A program made the translations under genes and the position numbers. Below, in pieces: positions 15,935-24,151 of a stretch of DNA of 64,000 bases; the first letter of the stretch is position 1, and each line of letters opens with the position of its first letter. A model generated the notes under the pieces. It did no database searches. It worked only from the letters and a program-made list of their open reading frames with translations, and had not been told where the DNA came from. The DNA is from an uncultured Acetatifactor sp. (GTDB lineage: Bacteria; Bacillota; Clostridia; Lachnospirales; Lachnospiraceae). Where the stretch lies: the NCBI GenBank assembly GCA_910586485.1, contig CAJUIA010000003.1, forward strand, positions 1-64,000, in the 5' to 3' direction.

Positions 15935-17365
15935 ATGAGTAGTACATCAAAAGCGAGTCAAAGAATAACAGCTTTGCTCGATGACAACAGTTTCGTTGAG
16001 ATCGGCGGACTTGTAACTGCAAGAGCCACGGATTTCAATATGAAACCGGGCGAAACTCCTTCGGACGGTTGTGTGACCGGCTATGGAGTAATAGGTGGAA
16101 AGCCTGTGTATGTGTACAGTCAGGATGCGTCCGTGATGAACGGTACGGTGGGCGAGATGCACGCAAAAAAAATCACCAATCTTTATGATCTGGCCATGAA
16201 GACAGGGTCTCCTGTCATCGGTCTGATTGATTCCGCAGGACTGAGGCTGCAGGAGGCAACGGATGCGCTGAATGCTTTCGGCGAGATTTACAGAAAGCAG
16301 GCTTTATGCTCCGGCGTCGTTCCTCAGATCACAGCGGTTTTAGGCAGCTGTGGCGGCGGACTTGCTCTGTTCCCCACATTAACGGATTTTACCTTTATGG
16401 AAGAGAAGAACGCAAAGCTTTTTGTCAATGCGCCTAACGCTTTGGACGGCAATGTGGTTACAAAGTGCGATTCTTCTTCTGCTGCTTTCCAATCCGAAGA
16501 GAGCGGCATTGTAGATGTGGTGGCGGATGAAGCGTCCGTGATGACAAAAATCCGTGATTTGGTGGGCTTTTTGCCTTCAAACAATGAAGAGGGCAGTGAT
16601 ATAGTAGAGTGTACGGACGATTTGAATCGTTTGTGTACGGATCTGGCAGCATGTGTGGGCGATACCTCCATTGCGCTTTCTATTTTGGCGGACAACAATG
16701 ATTTCTTTGAGATAAAGGCAAATTACGCAAAGGACATGGTGGTTGGCTTCTTAAAGCTGGACGGCGTGACCGTAGGCGCTGTTGCCAACCGCAGCGAGGT
16801 GTGTGACGCCGAAGGAAAGGTCGTGGAGAAGCTGGACGCCGTTCTTTCCAAACAGGGCTGTGAGAAGGCAGCGGATTTTGTAAGCTTCTGTGATGCTTTT
16901 GACATTCCGGTGCTGACACTGACCAACGTGAAGGGCTATCAGGCTACCATGTGTTCTGAAAAGGGTATTGCAAAGGCAGCAGCAAAGCTTACCTATGCTT
17001 TTGCCAATGCCACGGTGCCCAAGGTAAACGTAGTGATCGGAGAGGCGCTGGGAACGGCGGCTGTTGTCATGAATTCCAAGGCTGTCGGAGCAGATATAAC
17101 CTTTGCATGGCCGGATTCAAAGATCGGCGCCATGGAAGGCCGGCTGGCGGCAAAAATTATGTACGACGGCCAGGGCGCAGATGTGATTAACGAGAAGGCA
17201 GCCGCATATGATGCTTTGCAGCTTTCTGCAGTAAGCGCGGCCAGGAGAGGCTATGTGGACAGAATCGTGGATGCGGCTGAAACCAGAAAGCATGTAATCG
17301 GCGCCTTTGAAATGCTCTTTACCAAAAGAGAGGACCGTCCCGCTAAAAAGCACGGAACAGTATAG
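15935..17365 (+). CDS. mmdA: acyl-CoA carboxyltransferase subunit (MmdA/12S-like)
   Basis: Biotin-dependent carboxyltransferase of 476 residues in the family of methylmalonyl-CoA decarboxylase alpha, glutaconyl-CoA decarboxylase alpha and the transcarboxylase 12S subunit. It moves CO2 between an acyl-CoA and carrier-bound biotin. The N-terminal crotonase-like half carries SDGCVTGYGVIGGKPVYVYSQD and the oxyanion-type glycine run GSCGGGLALFP. The second half has VVIGEALGTAAVVMNSKAVG and FAWPDSKIGAM. It is shorter than the usual 510 or so residues. ATG 15935 has GGAGG at 15921-15925. It heads a five-gene operon. The exact acyl-CoA (methylmalonyl, malonyl or glutaconyl) cannot be told from sequence. 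Confidence 0.85.
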   Translation: MSSTSKASQRITALLDDNSFVEIGGLVTARATDFNMKPGETPSDGCVTGYGVIGGKPVYVYSQDASVMNGTVGEMHAKKITNLYDLAMKTGSPVIGLIDSAGLRLQEATDALNAFGEIYRKQALCSGVVPQITAVLGSCGGGLALFPTLTDFTFMEEKNAKLFVNAPNALDGNVVTKCDSSSAAFQSEESGIVDVVADEASVMTKIRDLVGFLPSNNEEGSDIVECTDDLNRLCTDLAACVGDTSIALSILADNNDFFEIKANYAKDMVVGFLKLDGVTVGAVANRSEVCDAEGKVVEKLDAVLSKQGCEKAADFVSFCDAFDIPVLTLTNVKGYQATMCSEKGIAKAAAKLTYAFANATVPKVNVVIGEALGTAAVVMNSKAVGADITFAWPDSKIGAMEGRLAAKIMYDGQGADVINEKAAAYDALQLSAVSAARRGYVDRIVDAAETRKHVIGAFEMLFTKREDRPAKKHGTV

Positions 17366-17383
17366 AGAGGTGATTAGAGTAAG

Positions 17384-18175
17384 ATGAAAAAGAAACTATT
17401 GGCTTATGTTTGTATGATCGCCTGTATTTTCGGACTGACTGCCTGCGGAAGCGGAGAAGAACTGACGCCTTATGAGCAGAGCAGAGTAGACAGCGCCGGA
17501 AATGCGGCAACGGTGGTCGTATCCCTTTTTGCTGACTACCTCTGTCAGGGAAATCCTTTTGTGGTTGAGGAATTGGAGACCAACGAAGAGATCGAATATC
17601 TGTGTGAGCAGTATTTCGGGGTGATGGTGAACGGGAATGCGGTTGCAACCGGCGTACAGTCCTTTACTTCCGCACTGGAGACAATCGGGAGCATTACCGA
17701 CGCAGGGGAAGCAAAGATTAAGATCGACGGGAAACAGATTATCGTAGAAGTTCCGATTACCGGGGAAAAGCAGAATGCGGTGGCGGAGATCATATTTTCC
17801 AACGATCTGTTCATGCGTCTGGAATCGGCAGCCTTGAATCCCACCGCATCCATGGGACAGCTGATGGGGAAAGCGGCACTGAACACCTTAATCGGTATGG
17901 GAACGGTATTTATCGTACTGATTCTGATTTCCTTTATTATTTCCTGCTTCCGCTTTATCAATAAAGCGCAGGATGCGGCGGCAAAGAAGAAAGCAGCGCA
18001 GGCTGAAAAGCAGGACGGCGGAAGCACTGGCGGTGCGGCGCAGATCGAGGAAGCGGCGTCAGAGGACGAATCTGATGATCTGGAGCTGGCAGCCGTGATC
18101 GCGGCAGCCATCGCGGCAAGCGAAGGAGCCGCTTCCACGGACGGATTTGTGGTACGCTCCATCAGAAGACGGTAA
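17384..18175 (+). CDS. OadG-family small subunit with lipoprotein N-terminal domain
   Basis: A 263-residue membrane protein. It begins with a lipoprotein signal (LTAC, cysteine near residue 21) and an external domain of about 140 residues. One transmembrane helix follows near residues 170-190 (TVFIVLILISFIISCF). The cytoplasmic Ala/Glu tail ends in ELAAVIAAAIAASEG and GFVVRSIRRR. The helix plus tail is the OadG/MmdD/GcdC-type subunit that holds sodium-pumping decarboxylases together. Standard OadG proteins are under 100 residues, so the lipoprotein domain is an added part of unknown role. It sits 18 bases after the carboxyltransferase gene. Confidence 0.78.
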   Translation: MKKKLLAYVCMIACIFGLTACGSGEELTPYEQSRVDSAGNAATVVVSLFADYLCQGNPFVVEELETNEEIEYLCEQYFGVMVNGNAVATGVQSFTSALETIGSITDAGEAKIKIDGKQIIVEVPITGEKQNAVAEIIFSNDLFMRLESAALNPTASMGQLMGKAALNTLIGMGTVFIVLILISFIISCFRFINKAQDAAAKKKAAQAEKQDGGSTGGAAQIEEAASEDESDDLELAAVIAAAIAASEGAASTDGFVVRSIRRR

Positions 18176-18237
18176 ATAATTGCCAGGGAGGAACTGGCAG
18201 ACAGTGAAAGACAATTATAATTTTGGAGGAAAATAAA

Positions 18238-18600
18238 ATGAAGAATTATACCATTACGGTGAACGGAAATGTATATGATGTGACGGTGGAAGAGGGCGCG
18301 TCCACAGGCGCTCCTGTGGCGGCTAAGGCTCCGGCGGCTCCGAAGGCGGCTCCGACGGCTGCACCCAAGGCGGCAGGCGGCGCAGGCAGTGTGAAGATCG
18401 AGGCAGGTGCGGCAGGAAAGGTATTTAAGCTGGAGAAGAAGCCCGGAGACGCAGTGAAGGCCGGAGATCCGGTGGTTGTCATCGAGGCCATGAAGATGGA
18501 AATTCCCGTGGTTGCGCCTCAGGACGGAACGGTTGCAAGTATTGATGTCGCTGTCGGCGATGCGGTAGAGGCAGGAGCGGTTCTGGCTACCATGAACTAA
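18238..18600 (+). CDS. biotin carboxyl carrier protein of the decarboxylase
   Basis: A 120-residue biotin carrier that shuttles the carboxyl group between the carboxyltransferase subunits and the membrane pump. A short N-terminal region is joined by an Ala/Pro/Lys-rich flexible linker (residues 22-48) to a biotinyl domain. That domain has the canonical EAMKM motif and biotin-accepting lysine K86. ATG 18238 has GGAGGA at 18225-18230; the in-frame TTG at 18223 is less likely. It corresponds to the transcarboxylase 1.3S subunit or the MmdC subunit. Confidence 0.92.
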   Translation: MKNYTITVNGNVYDVTVEEGASTGAPVAAKAPAAPKAAPTAAPKAAGGAGSVKIEAGAAGKVFKLEKKPGDAVKAGDPVVVIEAMKMEIPVVAPQDGTVASIDVAVGDAVEAGAVLATMN

Positions 18601-18658
18601 GGCTCATGGCGCATAGGAATCACTTCCACCATAGACAACGACAACAGGAGGTCAACAA

Positions 18659-19810
18659 ATGGAATATATAGGTTCTACGCTGAACAACCTGCTTCATCAG
18701 ACGGCTTTTTTCAATCTGACCTGGGGAAATTACCTGATGATTGCGGTTGCATGCTTTTTCCTTTATCTGGCTATCCGCCACGAATTTGAGCCGCTGCTCT
18801 TGGTGCCCATCGCGTTCGGTATGCTGTTGGTAAATATTTATCCTGACATCATGCTTCACGCGGAGGACGCTTCAAACGGCGTGGGCGGGTTGCTGTATTA
18901 TTTCTACAAATTAGATGAGTGGGCGATTCTGCCTTCCCTGATTTTCATGGGTGTGGGCGCCATGACGGACTTTGGCCCGCTGATTGCCAATCCCAAGAGC
19001 TTTTTGCTGGGAGCAGCGGCACAGTTCGGCATCTTTGCCGCTTACTTTGGGGCGATTGCGCTGGGCTTCAATGATATGGCCGCAGCTGCCATTTCTATTA
19101 TCGGCGGCGCCGACGGTCCTACCTCCATCTTTTTGGCAAGCAAACTGGGGCAGACAGCAATTATGGGCCCGATTGCGGTGGCGGCATATTCATATATGTC
19201 ACTGGTGCCCGTGATCCAGCCGCCATTCATGAAGCTTTTTACCACGAAGGCGGAAAGATCCATCAAGATGGGACAGCTTCGCCCGGTGTCTAAGCTGGAG
19301 AAGATTCTGTTCCCGATTATCGTTACCATTGTGGTATGCCTGATCCTTCCTACCACGGCTCCCCTTGTGGGTATGCTGATGCTGGGTAATCTGTTCAGGG
19401 AATCCGGTGTGGTAAGACAGCTGACAGAGACGGCTTCCAATGCCATGATGTATATTGTGGTTATTTTGCTGGGAACATCCGTGGGCGCAACCACAAGCGC
19501 AGAGGCATTCCTGAACTGGGATACGTTAAAGATCGTAGGTCTTGGCCTGATTGCATTTATCTTCGGCACCATTGCCGGTGTCCTTTTCGGCAAGCTGATG
19601 TGCAAGGTTACTCACGGCAAGGTGAATCCGCTAATTGGTTCCGCTGGCGTATCTGCCGTTCCCATGGCAGCCAGAGTGTCCCAGAAGGTGGGTGCGGAAG
19701 CAGATCCCACCAACTTCCTGCTGATGCACGCTATGGGACCCAACGTGGCAGGCGTTATCGGAACTGCAGTGGCCGCAGGTACCTTTATGGCTATCTTCGG
19801 GGTCTTTTAA
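18659..19810 (+). CDS. sodium-pumping decarboxylase beta subunit
   Basis: Polytopic membrane protein of 383 residues in the OadB/MmdB/GcdB family. It decarboxylates carboxybiotin and uses the free energy to export sodium ions. The conserved ISIIGGADGPTSIFLASKLG block, with the Asp of GGADGPT in the sodium path, is clear, as are LLGTSVGATTSAEAFL and the C-terminal LLMHAMGPNVAGVIGTAVAAG. About nine or more hydrophobic segments are visible. AGGAGG lies 7 bases before ATG 18659. The gene lies between the carrier and the second carboxyltransferase gene. Confidence 0.93.
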   Translation: MEYIGSTLNNLLHQTAFFNLTWGNYLMIAVACFFLYLAIRHEFEPLLLVPIAFGMLLVNIYPDIMLHAEDASNGVGGLLYYFYKLDEWAILPSLIFMGVGAMTDFGPLIANPKSFLLGAAAQFGIFAAYFGAIALGFNDMAAAAISIIGGADGPTSIFLASKLGQTAIMGPIAVAAYSYMSLVPVIQPPFMKLFTTKAERSIKMGQLRPVSKLEKILFPIIVTIVVCLILPTTAPLVGMLMLGNLFRESGVVRQLTETASNAMMYIVVILLGTSVGATTSAEAFLNWDTLKIVGLGLIAFIFGTIAGVLFGKLMCKVTHGKVNPLIGSAGVSAVPMAARVSQKVGAEADPTNFLLMHAMGPNVAGVIGTAVAAGTFMAIFGVF

Positions 19811-19868
19811 GCAATAAGCCCGAAATAATCCAGCAATGCACAAAAAAATTATATGGAGGAAATTCGCA

Positions 19869-21296
19869 ATGTCAGAAATCACAAAAAAACCGATTAAGAT
19901 TACGGAAACCATATTGCGTGATGCACACCAGTCTCTGATTGCTACCAGAATGCCTACCGAGTTTATGCTTCCCATTGTGGAGAAAATGGATCAGGTGGGA
20001 TACCATTCTGTAGAATGCTGGGGCGGCGCAACCTTTGACGCTTCCTTACGGTTCCTGAAGGAAGACCCTTGGGACAGACTGCGTAAGCTGCGTGACGGCT
20101 TTAAAAATACCAAGCTGCAGATGCTGTTCCGCGGACAGAATATTCTTGGTTACAGACCTTATGCCGATGATGTTGTGGACGCATTTGTGCAGAAGTCCAT
20201 TGCAAACGGTATTGATATTATCCGTATTTTTGACTGCCTGAACTATCTGCCTAACCTGCAGGAGGCAGTGAATGCTACTAACAGGATGAAGCAGCAGGAA
20301 GGCAGAGGTCATGCACAGGTGGCATTGTCTTATACCCTGGGAGATGCCTATACCCTGGAATACTGGGCAGATATGGCAAAGAAGATCGAAGAGATGGGAG
20401 CGGATTCCATCTGTATCAAGGATATGGCAGGCTTGCTGGTTCCCTACAGGGCAAGCGAGCTGATTGCGGCCATGAAGGAGAATACAAAGCTTCCCATCCA
20501 GCTGCATACCCATTATACCTCCGGTGTGGCGGGCATGACTTACCTGAAGGCTGTGGAAGCCGGCGTGGATGTGATCGACACCGCTATGAGCCCGCTGGCT
20601 ATGGGCACTTCTCAGCCGGCAACCGAGGTGATGGTGGAGACCTTCCGGGGCACGCCTTATGACACAGGCTTTGATCAGAATCTGCTGGCGGAGATCGCGG
20701 ATTACTTCCGTCCCTTCAGAGATGAGTGCTTAAAGAACGGCCTGCTGAATCCCAAGGTGATGGGGGTTGATATTAAGACCCTGCTTTATCAGGTGCCCGG
20801 CGGTATGCTTTCCAACATGGTGAGCCAGTTGAAGGAGCAGAACGCGGAAGACAAGTATTATGAGGTGCTGAAGGAGATTCCTCAGGTCCGCAAGGATCTG
20901 GGCGAGCCGCCTCTGGTGACGCCTTCTTCCCAGATTGTGGGCACCCAGGCAGTGTTCAACGTGCTGATGGGCGAGAGATATAAGATGGCTACCAAGGAGA
21001 CCAAGGCAGTGCTTCGCGGCGAGTACGGTCAGACCGTCAAGCCCATGAGTCAGGAGGTCATTGATAAGGTTATCCCCGGCGAGACCAGGTTGACAGGGCG
21101 CTTTGCGGATACGCTGAGCAATGAGATGGATAAGCTGGAAAACGAGATGAAGGAGTGGAAGCAGCAGGATGAGGATGTTTTGTCCTATGCTTTATTCCCT
21201 CAGGTTGCCATGGACTTTTTCAAGTATCGGCAGGCTCAGCAGGAGAAGGTGGATATGACCCAGGCGGATACTGCAAACGGTGCATATCCGGTATAG
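19869..21296 (+). CDS. oadA: oxaloacetate decarboxylase alpha / transcarboxylase 5S-like subunit, no biotin domain
   Basis: Carboxyltransferase of the pyruvate carboxylase/OadA type, 475 residues. It moves the carboxyl group between oxaloacetate or pyruvate and carrier biotin. The HMGL-like TIM barrel starts at ITETILRDAHQSLIATRM. It has metal and catalytic elements LFRGQNILGY, IKDMAGLL, and the QLHTHYTSG metal-ligand block. The C-terminal PYC_OADA helical domain follows. It stops before any biotinyl domain, which is supplied by the separate carrier at 18238. ATG 19869 has GGAGGA upstream and is preferred to the upstream in-frame ATG 19836. It is the last gene of the operon, followed by a terminator. 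Confidence 0.88.
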   Translation: MSEITKKPIKITETILRDAHQSLIATRMPTEFMLPIVEKMDQVGYHSVECWGGATFDASLRFLKEDPWDRLRKLRDGFKNTKLQMLFRGQNILGYRPYADDVVDAFVQKSIANGIDIIRIFDCLNYLPNLQEAVNATNRMKQQEGRGHAQVALSYTLGDAYTLEYWADMAKKIEEMGADSICIKDMAGLLVPYRASELIAAMKENTKLPIQLHTHYTSGVAGMTYLKAVEAGVDVIDTAMSPLAMGTSQPATEVMVETFRGTPYDTGFDQNLLAEIADYFRPFRDECLKNGLLNPKVMGVDIKTLLYQVPGGMLSNMVSQLKEQNAEDKYYEVLKEIPQVRKDLGEPPLVTPSSQIVGTQAVFNVLMGERYKMATKETKAVLRGEYGQTVKPMSQEVIDKVIPGETRLTGRFADTLSNEMDKLENEMKEWKQQDEDVLSYALFPQVAMDFFKYRQAQQEKVDMTQADTANGAYPV

Positions 21297-21319
21297 TTCG
21301 TAAGGATTTCTATGAGCAA

Positions 21320-21366
21320 TAAAAATCCCCGCTTGAAGGCTGTGGGCTTTCAGGCGGGGATTCGTG
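21320..21366 (+). terminator. terminator of the decarboxylase operon
   Basis: AATCCCCGC at 21324-21332 pairs with GCGGGGATT at 21354-21362; an inner stem (TGAAGGC/GCTTTCA) extends it. A-rich sequence precedes the stem. The T tract is short. Confidence 0.7.
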
Positions 21367-21445
21367 TGAGAAGAATTTCTGACTGTCTGCGTCCGCCGAT
21401 ACGCCTATGATACAAAACAGACACATTTTCGTGGTATCCTTACTA

Positions 21446-21475
21446 TTGACAATTTTTCCGGTGCAGGGTTAAAAT
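21446..21475 (+). promoter_or_regulatory. promoter of the transglutaminase-like gene
   Basis: TTGACA at 21446-21451, an 18-base spacer and TAAAAT at 21470-21475, about 75 bases before the gene. Confidence 0.65.
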
Positions 21476-21549
21476 GACAAAGATGTGTAAAAGGCAAAAA
21501 GATCCGGTTTCGCGGATCAGAGTCGGCACTGCCGCCGGAGGCGGCATGT

Positions 21550-23238
21550 TTGAAGGCAAGAGCACAGATGAGAGATGAAGAGTTTATAAGAGCCGGACGG
21601 CGGCCGCCAAACGGCGGACAATATAGCAGACGCCGGGGCGGCAGGAGAGGAAAAAGAAAGGTTTCCCTTTTGCTGACCTTTATTTTGCTGCTTTCCGGGC
21701 TGCTTGTGGGGGGCTGTTTTTACGTGGACAGCCTTACCTATAAGGTGAGTTACGTGGAGGCGGGCGTGGAGATCAGTCCTCAGGATTTCTTTAAGAATCC
21801 CACGCCGGATGCGGTTTTCGTCGGCGAAAGCCGGAAATTTGACACCCATATACCGGGAGAATATCAGATTAACGTAAAAAGCGGTCTGTTTTCTCACGAG
21901 TGTACGCTCTACGTCAGGGATACCATTGCCCCGGTGGGGAGTGTAAGTCCTGTGGAACTGGGGTATGGGCAGATCTGTCGGCCGGATGATTTTGTGTCGG
22001 ATATACAGGATGCCACTACCGTATCCGTAGTTTTTGCCGAGGCGCCGGATTTTGGAAAGTGGGGGGAACAGGGTGTGGTGATTCTGCTGAGTGATATGGG
22101 CGGAAACATAACACGTCTGGAAACAACGCTGTTTATTAATCCTGTTCTGGCCGAGCTGGAATGGGAGGTGGGGACTGCCCCGCCTGTTGCGGAGGACTTT
22201 ACGCTGGCAGGGCAGGAGAAAAAGCTTCTGACCACAGGAATTGATACCTCCCAGCCTTCCCGTCAGACGGTGAGTATTGAGGTGGACGGAATCGCATATA
22301 ATTCTATACTTAACATCAGAGATACCGTTCCGCCGGTGGTGGAAGTAAGAAATGTGAGCGGATTTGTGAATACTCCGGTAACGGCGGAGGATTTTCTCGT
22401 ATCCGTTCAGGACATAACGCCGGTGACGGCTGCATTTGCCGTAGAGCCGGACCTTACTCTTGCAGGAAGCCAGGAGGTCAGTCTGATATTTACGGATGGA
22501 AGCGGTAACGCGGCCAGGGCTTCGGCTCTGCTTACGCTGACAGAGGACAAGGAGCCGCCCGTGATCACGGGAGCCAGGGATATAACTTATGTTATGGGGA
22601 CATCCATTGCCTATAAAAAGAATGTGACGGTTACGGATAACAGCGGAGAGGAACTGGCGCTGAATGTGGATAACAGTCAGGTAAATCTGGAAGAGGCAGG
22701 GGTATATCCGGTGACCTATTCCGCAGTGGACCATGCGGGAAATACAGCGTCCGTAACTGTAAACGTTACGGTAATGGCAATGACCTATGACGTGAACGAG
22801 GTTTACCGTTATGCGGACGATGTGCTGGCATCCATTTTTACGGAAGGGATGAGCCAATATGATAAGCTTCAGGCCATATATAATTATGTGAAGACAAATG
22901 TAGGTTATATCAGCCATTCCGATAAGGGAGACTGGGTGAAGGCCGCTTATGAAGGCTTTGTACAGAAGCAGGGAGACTGTTATGTCTATGCCTGTACCAC
23001 CAAGGTACTGCTGGACCGGGCAGGTATTACCAATATGGATATTGAAAAGATTCCGGCAAAGACGATGCACTATTGGAATCTGGTGGATATAGGAGAGGGC
23101 TGGCATCACCTGGATACAACGCCCAGAAAGGATCATCCGGTCATTTTTTACTGGACGGATGAGCAGCTGATGGAGTATTCAGCAAAGCATGGAAATTCCC
23201 ATAATTATGACCATGAGCTGTATCCGGAGGTACCATAG
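21550..23238 (+). CDS. membrane-anchored transglutaminase-like protein with Ig-like repeats
   Basis: An extracytoplasmic protein of 562 residues. A very basic cytoplasmic start (RRRGGRRGKRK) leads into one transmembrane helix near residues 38-58. Several Ig/cadherin-like beta domains follow, each beginning with a phrase like RDTIAPV, RDTVPPV or DKEPPVI. A transglutaminase-like core ends the protein. The papain-type triad is visible: Cys in QKQGDCYVYA near 477, His in MHYWNL near 507 and Asp in HHLDTTP near 522. It may process or cross-link wall proteins; the substrate is unknown. TTG 21550 has GGAGG 8 bases upstream; ATG 21568 is the alternative start with a weaker site. Confidence 0.8.
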   Translation: MKARAQMRDEEFIRAGRRPPNGGQYSRRRGGRRGKRKVSLLLTFILLLSGLLVGGCFYVDSLTYKVSYVEAGVEISPQDFFKNPTPDAVFVGESRKFDTHIPGEYQINVKSGLFSHECTLYVRDTIAPVGSVSPVELGYGQICRPDDFVSDIQDATTVSVVFAEAPDFGKWGEQGVVILLSDMGGNITRLETTLFINPVLAELEWEVGTAPPVAEDFTLAGQEKKLLTTGIDTSQPSRQTVSIEVDGIAYNSILNIRDTVPPVVEVRNVSGFVNTPVTAEDFLVSVQDITPVTAAFAVEPDLTLAGSQEVSLIFTDGSGNAARASALLTLTEDKEPPVITGARDITYVMGTSIAYKKNVTVTDNSGEELALNVDNSQVNLEEAGVYPVTYSAVDHAGNTASVTVNVTVMAMTYDVNEVYRYADDVLASIFTEGMSQYDKLQAIYNYVKTNVGYISHSDKGDWVKAAYEGFVQKQGDCYVYACTTKVLLDRAGITNMDIEKIPAKTMHYWNLVDIGEGWHHLDTTPRKDHPVIFYWTDEQLMEYSAKHGNSHNYDHELYPEVP

Positions 23239-23259
23239 CATGACGAAAACATTTTCTAA

Positions 23260-23333
23260 GGCTGCATACAGTTTGTATACAGCCCAAGGAAATCTAAGTT
23301 CCGCTATAAAGAACGCAAGGGCAGCGTTCTTTA
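23260..23333. other. two consecutive hairpins between genes
   Basis: GGCTG...CAGCC with inner ATACA/TGTAT forms a hairpin at 23260-23284. TAAAGAACGC at 23307-23316 pairs perfectly with GCGTTCTTTA at 23324-23333. They may terminate transcription of the transglutaminase gene or act as a leader structure for the racemase operon. Confidence 0.5.
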
Positions 23334-23396
23334 CAAAGGTATACGCAAGGGCATTGTTATGATTGAGTCGGGGAAAGGCACATAAGAGGTAAGTAA

Positions 23397-24113
23397 ATGA
23401 AAAAACTGGGAATTATCGGCGGGCTTGGACCTATGGCTACTACTTATTTTTTGTATCTGTTGACGCAGATGAGCCTGGCGGAAAAGGATCAGGAGCATAT
23501 GGAGATATTGATGCACAGCAAGCCCTCCATTCCTGACCGTACCCGTTATATACTGGGATTAAGCCTGGAAAATCCTGCCCCGGAGATGATAAAGATCGGG
23601 CAGGAACTAAAGAGCATGGGGGCGGAGCTGCTGGCAATTCCGTGTATCACGGCGCATTATTTTCATGATGAGCTGGAGCAGGGGACTGGTTTAAAGGTGG
23701 TACACGCGGTGAAGGAAACCGGAAAGTATTTGCAGGATGAGGGAATTGAAAGGGTCGGAATCCTTGCCACGGACGGAACGGTAAAAAGCAGGCTGTTTGA
23801 AAATGTATTGAGTCAATATGGAATAACTACCGTAAATCCGGGGGAAAAATCACAACGGATGGTCATGGATTTGATTTACCGCCAGATAAAATCCGGTGAA
23901 AAGGGAAATCTTGACCAGTTTACTCAGGTGGGAGAGGAACTGTTTCATGCAGGGGCCCAGGTGAATCTGCTGGGCTGTACGGAGCTGTCCTTGTTAAAGA
24001 GGGATTATTCCCTTCCGGCAGGCTTTTTGGACGTGCTGGAGGTTCTGGCAGGGTGCGCAGTGCAGGAGTGCGGCAGATTTGATATGCGGTATCGGGAACT
24101 GATTACGAAATAA
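23397..24113 (+). CDS. aspartate/glutamate racemase family protein
   Basis: Cofactor-independent two-cysteine amino-acid racemase of 238 residues. It opens with MKKLGIIGGLGPMAT. The acid/base cysteines are C83 in PCITAH and C194 in GCTEL. Aspartate racemases and broader-specificity relatives share this layout, so the substrate is not fixed by sequence. It stands first in a row with an adenylating enzyme, a carrier protein, an MBOAT and an SGNH-like protein. This suggests it supplies the D-amino acid that the cluster attaches to an envelope polymer. GAGGTAAGTAA precedes ATG 23397. Confidence 0.82.
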   Translation: MKKLGIIGGLGPMATTYFLYLLTQMSLAEKDQEHMEILMHSKPSIPDRTRYILGLSLENPAPEMIKIGQELKSMGAELLAIPCITAHYFHDELEQGTGLKVVHAVKETGKYLQDEGIERVGILATDGTVKSRLFENVLSQYGITTVNPGEKSQRMVMDLIYRQIKSGEKGNLDQFTQVGEELFHAGAQVNLLGCTELSLLKRDYSLPAGFLDVLEVLAGCAVQECGRFDMRYRELITK

Positions 24114-24151
24114 AATCCGGAAAGATCCGGATCATGGAGAGGCATGAAGAA

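Noticed and set aside
21517..23136. 539-residue minus-strand frame
   Set aside because: It is antisense to the transglutaminase-like gene, has no recognisable domain, and the plus-strand product shows a clear catalytic triad.
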